Part shown: piece by piece, positions 58,324-64,000 of the stretch
Numbering within the stretch: the first letter of the stretch is position 1
Layout: each line of letters starts with the position of its first letter
Source: Janthinobacterium sp. 17J80-10
Lineage (GTDB): Bacteria; Pseudomonadota; Gammaproteobacteria; Burkholderiales; Burkholderiaceae_D
Length of the DNA: 64,000 bases
Reading direction: 5' to 3'
Assembly: GCF_004114795.1 (NCBI RefSeq)
Contig: NZ_CP035311.1
Location: 248,001 to 312,000 of the forward strand
Made by a program: the position numbers and the translations under genes
The notes under the pieces: generated by a model
Told to the model about the DNA's origin: nothing
Database searches by the model: none
The model's input: only the letters and a program-made list of their open reading frames with translations

Positions 58324-59829
58324 TTACGCTGCAAGGTGGCGCGCCTGCCGTTGCGGCAGCGAACCCTCGGTTTTTGCTGTTTTTGCCGCTTTCGGTTGCA
58401 GGTGTTTCTTGTGGGCCTGGCCGGCGTAATCGCTTTCCAGCAAGGCCTGTGCCGTCTCCGCCAGCAATCCCTGTTCCTGCAGCCATTGCCCTACCAGCGC
58501 GGCGAGCCGGTCCAGCGCGATACGGTGGGTGGCATCGGTTTTCGCATATAGCCAGTCCGACAAGGCCATGAAGCGCGCAAAAGGCGCCTGGTCCAGGATA
58601 TGCGGCAGGGTGTTGGCGAAGCGCCCGGAATTGGCAACCATGTCCCAGTAGCGGGCAAAGCGCACCAGCCGCTGCATGGTGGCGAAATCGATGCAGTCGG
58701 TGGCCAGGATGGTATACGGCGGATGGGCTTCATACACCATGCCAAAGCCCGGCGTGTGCCGGATGATGGGTGTGCCGCGCAGGCGCTTCAGGATGCCGAA
58801 CTGGATTTCATGCGGTTTCAGGGCATGCAGCTGGTCGAAGCCGCGCGCGAAACTGTCGATGTCTTCTCCAGGCAGGCCGGCAATCAGGTCGACGTGCATG
58901 TGCGCATGCGAGTGCTCGACCAGCCAGCGGATGTTGTCGGCGGCTTTCTCATTGTTTTGCTTGCGGCTGACAAGGGCTTGCACTTCGGGGTTGAAGCTCT
59001 GGATGCCGATTTCGAACTGCAGCGTCCCTGGCGGGAATTTGACGATGGCTTCCTTCAGCGCTTCGGGCAAATGGTCCGGCACCACTTCGAAGTGGGCATA
59101 GACGGGATCGGCCGGGTTGGCGGCCAACTTGTCGAGGAAGAATTGCATGATCTTCAGGCTCGACTTGATATTCAGGTTGAAGGTGCGGTCGACGAATTTG
59201 AACAGGCGCGCGCCGCGCGTGTGCAGTTTTTCCAGCTCTCCCAGAAAGATATCGAGGTCGAAGGGCCAGGCGGTCTTGTCCAGCGACGACAGGCAGAATT
59301 CGCACTTGAAGGGGCAGCCGCGCGAGGCTTCGACGTAGAGTGTGCGGTGGGCGATATCCTCGTCCGTATAGAGATCGTAAGGCAGCTTGAGCTCGGCCAG
59401 CGCCGGCTGCACGCCGGCCTGCACCTTCATCAGCGGCTGCGGGCCACGCAGGATTTGTCGGCATAGTTCGGCAAAGCTGATGTCGCCCCAGCCGGTGATG
59501 ACGTAATCGGCCAGCCTGACGATTTCCTGATCATTGGTTTCGTACGATACTTCCGGCCCGCCCAGCACGATCTTTACGTCCGGGGCAACGCGCTTCAGCA
59601 TCGAGACGACCTTGGCCGTCTCTTCCACATTCCAGATATAAATGCCCAGGCCGATGATGCGCGGCCCGGATGCCAGCAGCTTTTCGACGATTTCCGTGGT
59701 CTTGGTGCCGATGACGAATTCCTGCAGACGCGTTTGCTCCTGCAGCTCGCCCATGTTGGCGAGCAGATAACGCAGCCCCAGCGAGGCATGGGCAAAGCGG
59801 GCGTTCAGGGTGGACAGCAGAATGGTCAT
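58324..59829 (-). CDS. B12-binding-domain radical SAM protein
   Basis: About 501 residues. The N-terminal half is a B12-binding-like Rossmann domain (MTILLSTLNARFAHASLGLRYLL start, GLGIYIWNVEE, VLGGPEVSYE). The radical SAM cluster motif is CPFKCEFC (CxxxCxxC) in EASRGCPFKCEFCLSSLDK. IQSFNPEVQALVSRK and DLIAGLPGED follow; the C-terminus resembles DUF4080. It is not MiaB-like. The typical cobalamin His motif was not identified. Reaction unknown. The ATG at 59829 is the family start. Confidence 0.87.
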   Translation of the reverse strand: MTILLSTLNARFAHASLGLRYLLANMGELQEQTRLQEFVIGTKTTEIVEKLLASGPRIIGLGIYIWNVEETAKVVSMLKRVAPDVKIVLGGPEVSYETNDQEIVRLADYVITGWGDISFAELCRQILRGPQPLMKVQAGVQPALAELKLPYDLYTDEDIAHRTLYVEASRGCPFKCEFCLSSLDKTAWPFDLDIFLGELEKLHTRGARLFKFVDRTFNLNIKSSLKIMQFFLDKLAANPADPVYAHFEVVPDHLPEALKEAIVKFPPGTLQFEIGIQSFNPEVQALVSRKQNNEKAADNIRWLVEHSHAHMHVDLIAGLPGEDIDSFARGFDQLHALKPHEIQFGILKRLRGTPIIRHTPGFGMVYEAHPPYTILATDCIDFATMQRLVRFARYWDMVANSGRFANTLPHILDQAPFARFMALSDWLYAKTDATHRIALDRLAALVGQWLQEQGLLAETAQALLESDYAGQAHKKHLQPKAAKTAKTEGSLPQRQARHLAA

Positions 59830-59959
59830 GGACAGGCGGCGGGAAAGGCGGCAAAAGCGCCATTCTACGCTGGTTGCGCGGTGCCGGCGGCGCTGCCGGC
59901 ATGAACGCGCCGGCGCATTGCGCGATACACTAGGCCATTCGTTTCGGCAGAGGCACTCC

Positions 59960-61114
59960 ATGGATATGAAGGCAAGCAACGACATCAATCCCCACCAGCA
60001 TCGCATTGCCCTGGTCTTGCAGGGCGGCGGCGCGCTGGGAGCGTACCAGGCTGGCGTTTACCAGGCGTTGCATGAACACGGCCTGACGCCGGACTGGGTC
60101 GTAGGCACGTCCATCGGTGCCATCAACGCCGCCATCATTGCCGGTAACAAGCGCGGCAATTGCCTGACGCGTCTGAAGGAATTCTGGGACCGGGTGTCGC
60201 ATGGTGATGCTTTCGACATGAGCAAGGTGTCCGATCCTGCCCGGCAATTCAATATCCGCATGTCCACGCTGGATACGGTCGTGCGCGGCGTGCCGGGCTT
60301 TTTTTCGCCGCGCGGCTTGCATCCCTTTCCGCTAGGCATGCCGGTCGACCCGGAAGAAGCCAGTTTCTACGACACTGCGCCGCTGGTAAACACGCTGCGC
60401 GAGCTGGTCGATTTCGATTATCTCAACAAGGCCGACGGCATGCGCCTGACGGTGGAGGCGGTCAAAGTCAGTTGCGGCAGGCGCGCCGTGTTCGACAACA
60501 GCCGCCAGGCCATCGGGCCGGAGCATATCCTGGCCAGCGGCGCCCTGCCGCCGGGATTTCCCGGCGTGCGCATCGATGGCGAACTGTACTGGGATGGCGG
60601 CCTGTTTTCCAACACGCCGCTGGAAACCGTGCTCGACGACGAGCCGCGCATCGATACCCTGTGCTTCATGGTGGACTTGTGGAGCGCCTCCGGCGACGAG
60701 CCGACCACGATCGACGAGGTGGCCACCCGGCAAAAGGATGTGATGTATGCCTCGCGCTCGAAAAATCACATCGAGCATTACCTGGAGTTGCACCACTTGC
60801 GCAGCTTGGTGCGCAAACTGCATGCCGAGTTGCCCGATGCCTGCCAAAAGCGCACGGCCTATGCGCTGGAGGCAGTGGGGCGCGATTCCACCATCCATAT
60901 CGTGCGCCTGGCCTACTCGGGGCGAGACTGGCACATGGCGTCAAAGGATATCAATTTTTCCCGTGGTTCCATCGAGTGGCGCTGGGAACAGGGCTACAAC
61001 GATGCCATGCGGGCCATCCACCACCGCGGCTGGACTTCCTTTGTCCCTGCCGAAACCGGTATCGTCGTGCATGAACTGGTGCCAGACCAGGCCAATGCCG
61101 TGGACATCAAATAA
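59960..61114 (+). CDS. Patatin-like phospholipase family protein with DUF3734 C-terminus
   Basis: A 384-residue protein. Oxyanion motif LQGGGALGAYQAG, nucleophile GTSIG (Ser) and catalytic Asp in YWDGGLFSNTP form the patatin Ser-Asp dyad. The C-terminal third (residues about 260-380) resembles DUF3734. Patatin proteins of this type occur near polyhydroxyalkanoate genes and act as lipid acyl hydrolases. The ATG at 59960 follows AGAGG. Confidence 0.88.
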   Translation: MDMKASNDINPHQHRIALVLQGGGALGAYQAGVYQALHEHGLTPDWVVGTSIGAINAAIIAGNKRGNCLTRLKEFWDRVSHGDAFDMSKVSDPARQFNIRMSTLDTVVRGVPGFFSPRGLHPFPLGMPVDPEEASFYDTAPLVNTLRELVDFDYLNKADGMRLTVEAVKVSCGRRAVFDNSRQAIGPEHILASGALPPGFPGVRIDGELYWDGGLFSNTPLETVLDDEPRIDTLCFMVDLWSASGDEPTTIDEVATRQKDVMYASRSKNHIEHYLELHHLRSLVRKLHAELPDACQKRTAYALEAVGRDSTIHIVRLAYSGRDWHMASKDINFSRGSIEWRWEQGYNDAMRAIHHRGWTSFVPAETGIVVHELVPDQANAVDIK

Positions 61115-61149
61115 GCCTGCCGTCCGGTTGAATTTGCATTGAGCAAACC

Positions 61150-61378
61150 TTGCGATGCAACAATAAATTGCCAAATAAATATTTGAACATTTGGCAATTC
61201 ACTTTTATAATCCGCTGGCTGCAATGCAACAATGCAGCACGGAATTATTTCCATAGAGAGCTTGCGGGCCCCGCAATGTGTGGATTGAGCAACGAAATAA
61301 AATTTTTGTTGCGACGCACAATAAATTCCTTGACAAAAACAAAGACGGGTCTAAAATAGCCATTGTTGCGGTGCACAA
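61150..61378. promoter_or_regulatory. Repeated PhaR-like operator sites upstream of the phasin gene
   Basis: TTGTTGCGACGCACAA (61306-61321) and TTGTTGCGGTGCACAA (61363-61378) differ at two of sixteen bases and are 57 bases apart. Related sites on the other strand are TTGCGATGCAACAA (61150-61163) and TGCAATGCAACAA (61220-61232). The second of the 16-mers lies at the expected transcription start. The pattern fits repression by a PhaR-type protein that senses polyhydroxyalkanoate. The 315-base gap holds no gene. Confidence 0.6.
61330..61357 (+). promoter_or_regulatory. Sigma-70 promoter of the phasin gene
   Basis: TTGACA (61330-61335), 16-base spacer, TAAAAT (61352-61357). Transcription should begin near 61364, inside the operator-like 16-mer at 61363. 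Confidence 0.75.
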
Positions 61379-61429
61379 CGTGCGCTGCCCACCGACTACT
61401 GTCGTTCCCCTCTATTTAGGAGAAGCAAA

Positions 61430-61993
61430 ATGTTTTCGATCCAAGACCAATTTTCCGCCGCTACCAAAGCCAACGTTGAAGCCCAGCTCGCCCTGGTGAC
61501 CGCCCTGACCAGCAAAGCCTTCGAAGGCGTTGAGAAGCTGATCGACCTGAACCTGACTGTTGCGAAGACTTCCCTGGAAGAGTCCAACGCAACGGCAAAG
61601 CAATTGCTGGCTGCCAAGGATCCGCAAGAATTCTTCTCGCTGGCTGCTGCACAAGCCCAGCCGAACGCTGAAAAAGCCGCTGCATATGCTCGCCATATCG
61701 CCAATATCGCTTCCTCGACACAGGCTGAAATCACCAAGACTGCTGAAGCCCAGATCGCTGAAACCAGCCGCAAGGTTGCTGCCCTGGTGGACGACGTTGC
61801 CAAGAACGCGCCGGCTGGTTCGGAAAACGTGATCGCCATCGTCAAGTCGATGATCGGCAACGCCAACGCTGGCTACGAGCAACTGGCCAAGACCACCAAG
61901 CAAGCCGTCGAAGCCATCGAAACCAACCTCAGCTCCGCTACTGTGCAATTCACGCAAGCTGCTGAAAAGGCTACCGGCCGCGCCAAGAAGTAA
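61430..61993 (+). CDS. phaP: Phasin, polyhydroxyalkanoate granule protein
   Basis: A 187-residue amphipathic helical protein without signal peptide, rich in Ala, Glu, Lys and Thr. It starts MFSIQDQFSAATKANVEAQL and continues with FEGVEKLIDLNLTVAK, both features of the phasin_2 family that coats PHB granules. AGGAG precedes the ATG. Strong promoter, operator-like repeats and intrinsic terminator fit a highly expressed, regulated single gene. Confidence 0.95.
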   Translation: MFSIQDQFSAATKANVEAQLALVTALTSKAFEGVEKLIDLNLTVAKTSLEESNATAKQLLAAKDPQEFFSLAAAQAQPNAEKAAAYARHIANIASSTQAEITKTAEAQIAETSRKVAALVDDVAKNAPAGSENVIAIVKSMIGNANAGYEQLAKTTKQAVEAIETNLSSATVQFTQAAEKATGRAKK

Positions 61994-62013
61994 ACAGCTT
62001 CCCCGCTGACAGA

Positions 62014-62041
62014 AACGGGCCGCATTGCGGCCCGTTTTTTT
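62014..62041 (+). terminator. Intrinsic terminator of the phasin gene
   Basis: AACGGGCCGC, loop ATT, GCGGCCCGTT followed by a run of T (62035-62041). Confidence 0.93.
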
Positions 62042-62085
62042 ATGGTGGACAATGCCGCATCGGCATATGAAAAGGATATCGACGC

Positions 62086-62859
62086 ATGCGGCTGACTGCT
62101 CTGTTGCTCACACTTGCCCTTTGCACCGGGTGCGCCACCAGCATCAAGCCGGTGCCTGAATCCAGTGGCGCCGGGTCGCCCTTGTTGCGTTTCCAGAACT
62201 CCGCGCTCACCCCGCGCAACGGCGGCCAGCTGATCGCCGGGGACATGCTGCAGCCGGGCGATATCCTGTTATCCGCTGCCAATGGCATTCCGTCGATCGG
62301 CATTCGATTGCTGACGCTGGCGCCGGTCAGCCATGCGTCCCTGTATGTGGGTGATCAGCAGATTGTCGAGGCGGTGGGTCAAGGCGTCCGCGTGCGCAGG
62401 CTCGATGAAGTGATTGGTGACGAAGCGGTGGTGGCAGTATTCCGGCATCCCGAGCTGCGTCCCGAACATGGCGAAGCGATCCGGCGCTTTGCCATGCAAA
62501 ACGTCGGCAAGCCGTATGACCATGTCGGCATCGTGCTGCAAGCGCCATTTTCCCTGCAGCGGCGCTTGTGCGAATTGCCGCTGATACCGGAAGTGGTACG
62601 CAACGCCTGCCTGCATGGCATCGCCACGATTCAGCTCGGTACCGCCAGCAATGACCGTTTCTTTTGCTCCCAGCTGGTGCTGGAGTCCTACCGCCAGGCC
62701 GGCTTGCCTTTGACGCAAGCCGATCCGCGCTGGGTCAGTCCCGCCGACATCATGCACATGCGCGCAGGCGATGTGCCTGCCATGCGCACCCACCAATCGC
62801 TGGCCTATATCGGCCATTTGAAATTCCAGCCGGAGACGACGATCGCGCAGGGTGAGTAG
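62086..62859 (+). CDS. Lipoprotein with permuted NlpC/P60 (YaeF/YiiX-like) domain
   Basis: A 257-residue exported lipoprotein: lipobox LCTGC at about residue 12-16. The permuted papain-like domain has GDILLSAANGIPSIGIRLLTLAPVSHASLYVG with the catalytic His and NDRFFCSQLVLESYRQAG with the Cys, in the His-before-Cys order of the YaeF/YiiX group. Likely an amidase or acyl-thioester hydrolase acting at the envelope. Substrate unknown. Confidence 0.85.
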   Translation: MRLTALLLTLALCTGCATSIKPVPESSGAGSPLLRFQNSALTPRNGGQLIAGDMLQPGDILLSAANGIPSIGIRLLTLAPVSHASLYVGDQQIVEAVGQGVRVRRLDEVIGDEAVVAVFRHPELRPEHGEAIRRFAMQNVGKPYDHVGIVLQAPFSLQRRLCELPLIPEVVRNACLHGIATIQLGTASNDRFFCSQLVLESYRQAGLPLTQADPRWVSPADIMHMRAGDVPAMRTHQSLAYIGHLKFQPETTIAQGE

Positions 62860-62865
62860 ACATCT

Positions 62866-63153
62866 TTACCCCTGGCCGGGCCGCACGGCCTGCGCTTCCT
62901 CCAGCAAGGCCTTGCCGGGACGGCACACGGATGATGCGCTTTCTTCGCGCCGGCACGCCGCTTCGTCGGCGTATTCGCTGGTGACGATAAAGCTGGCGTT
63001 GCCGCCGACCAGGTACCAGGCATTTTCCTTGTAGTGCGGGGCCGTTGCGATCCAGCCCATTTCAAATGCCGCCAGTGTGGCGACGGCGACGACCGCAGCG
63101 GCGCCCATCAGATAGCGTGCGCGGCGCTCCAGCATGATGATTGATACAGCCAT
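62866..63153 (-). CDS. Small membrane-anchored hypothetical protein
   Basis: A 95-residue protein with an N-terminal membrane anchor (LMGAAAVVAVATLAAFEMGW) and a C-terminal part containing two cysteines (EAACRREE and SVCRPGK). GGAG lies before the ATG at 63153; the frame upstream to 63333 is rejected because it overlaps non-coding sequence. It converges on the lipoprotein gene. Function unknown. Confidence 0.6.
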   Translation of the reverse strand: MAVSIIMLERRARYLMGAAAVVAVATLAAFEMGWIATAPHYKENAWYLVGGNASFIVTSEYADEAACRREESASSVCRPGKALLEEAQAVRPGQG

Positions 63154-63402
63154 TTCCATTTCTCCACAGCAATGAAAATATGATGGCTGAAATAGGCGGG
63201 CAATGCACGCGAATCCAGAAATTTTTTTCACGGTGTCGGCGCGCGTGTTGCAAATTTTGCGGCCGTTTGTCGAACCACTAACAGGCAATGTCGTTGCATG
63301 ACCTTGACGGGGATTGCTGGATTGGCATGCCATTTGCCATCATTCGCTGTACACTGCTGCCTTTTCGGATCCTATGAATGCCGCTCCCGGAGAACTCCCA
63401 CC

Positions 63403-63924
63403 ATGTACAAAGACATTGCTTCCATATCCGTGACGCCAGATTCGTCAGCCAATGTACGCCGGGGACCGGCCTTCGTCGTCAGGGGCTCGCGTATCCACGG
63501 CCGGGGTGTATTTGCGGCCCGCGAAATCGCCGCCGGCACACGCCTCGTTGAATACAAGGGCGAGCGCATCACCGAAGAGCAGGCCATCGAACGCCATGGT
63601 CGCGATCCGGAAAACCCGCACCATACTTTTTTCTTTAGCCTGGAAGACGGCCGCATGATCGATGGCGATGCAGGCGGTAACAACGCGCGCTGGATCAATC
63701 ATGCATGCGAGCCGAATTGCGAAGCACGCGAAGAAAATGGCCGGGTTTTTATCTATGCGCTGCACGATATCGCCGCGGGTGAGGAGTTGGGCTATGACTA
63801 TGGGCTCGTGCTCGACGCCAGGCAGACGGCGGCAGTCAAGCGCGACTATGCTTGCCGTTGCGGTGCGCAGAGTTGCCGGAAAACGATGCTTGCTCCCCGC
63901 CGCAAGAAGCCGTTGCGAGCGTGA
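63403..63924 (+). CDS. SET-domain protein (putative lysine methyltransferase)
   Basis: A 173-residue protein made almost entirely of a SET domain. The motifs are GRGVFAAREIAAGTRLVEY, NNARWINHACEPNCEA (NHxCxPN, SAM and active site), EELGYDYG (catalytic Tyr region), and a post-SET cluster CRCGAQSCR. All residues expected of an active SET methyltransferase appear present. Bacterial SET proteins often target histone-like or other basic proteins; the substrate here is unknown. The 76 bases after it to the window end hold nothing recognised. Confidence 0.9.
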   Translation: MYKDIASISVTPDSSANVRRGPAFVVRGSRIHGRGVFAAREIAAGTRLVEYKGERITEEQAIERHGRDPENPHHTFFFSLEDGRMIDGDAGGNNARWINHACEPNCEAREENGRVFIYALHDIAAGEELGYDYGLVLDARQTAAVKRDYACRCGAQSCRKTMLAPRRKKPLRA

Positions 63925-64000
63925 ATGAATCCTGCGCAACCTCAAACGCTCGGACAGTCTGAAGGATATTTTTTTGAAACTTTTTCTAAATAAAATTTTG

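Overview
The window looks like a piece of a Betaproteobacterial chromosome, most likely from the Burkholderiales and near the Oxalobacteraceae. I infer this from protein resemblance and gene order (mnmG-rsmG-parA-parB next to atpIBEFHAGDC; def, LysM protein, dprA, smg, topoisomerase III), from the polyhydroxyalkanoate genes and from the high GC content; no database search was run. No rRNA, tRNA, CRISPR array or insertion sequence is visible.

The centre of interest is 29.63-30.50 kb, an AT-rich 868-base gap between two LysR-type regulator genes. It holds five perfect DnaA boxes (TTATCCACA). Twice, in the same orientation, it has the order DnaA box, short spacer, five DnaA-trio triplets, run of TATATATATAAAT. 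The two modules are diverged tandem copies with a period of 417 bases. Gene orientation switches here: about 26 of 30 genes to the left run leftward and about 27 of 38 to the right run rightward. Two parS sites and parAB lie 11-16 kb away. I read this as the chromosomal replication origin, although dnaA is not in the window.

Left arm, mostly minus strand: end of hemE; a chemosensory-like trio (PilJ/NarX-like sensor kinase, CheY, CheX); a candidate sigma-54-dependent small RNA at 3558-3673; a J-domain-like membrane protein; glpD; the complete ATP synthase operon; parB, parA, rsmG, mnmG and two parS sites; a TSUP exporter; a DUF3703 gene divergent from a Cd/Pb-type MerR regulator; a branched-chain amino acid ABC transporter (livGFKHM); and a 3-hydroxypropionate-type module (GMC dehydrogenase, mmsA, divergent LysR).

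Right arm, mostly plus strand: fmt and def, often neighbours in bacteria, are separated by about 9 kb of accessory genes. These include two small genes each followed by an attC-like site (possible integron cassettes without an integrase), a DJ-1/PfpI protein, a transglutaminase-like protein, hydrolases, a secreted PHB-depolymerase-like protein, a uracil-DNA glycosylase-family protein, a GST, and lrgAB with its LysR regulator. Then come LysM, dprA, smg and topoisomerase III, a second Liv-type ABC operon ending in an alpha/beta hydrolase, a DUF72 protein, an MFS transporter, two small genes, a B12-binding radical SAM protein, a patatin, a phasin with repeated operator-like sites, a permuted NlpC/P60 lipoprotein, and a SET-domain protein.

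The genes combine housekeeping (ATP synthesis, segregation, tRNA modification, N-formylmethionine metabolism) with carbon storage (phasin, depolymerase-like enzymes), amino acid import and three-carbon acid catabolism.
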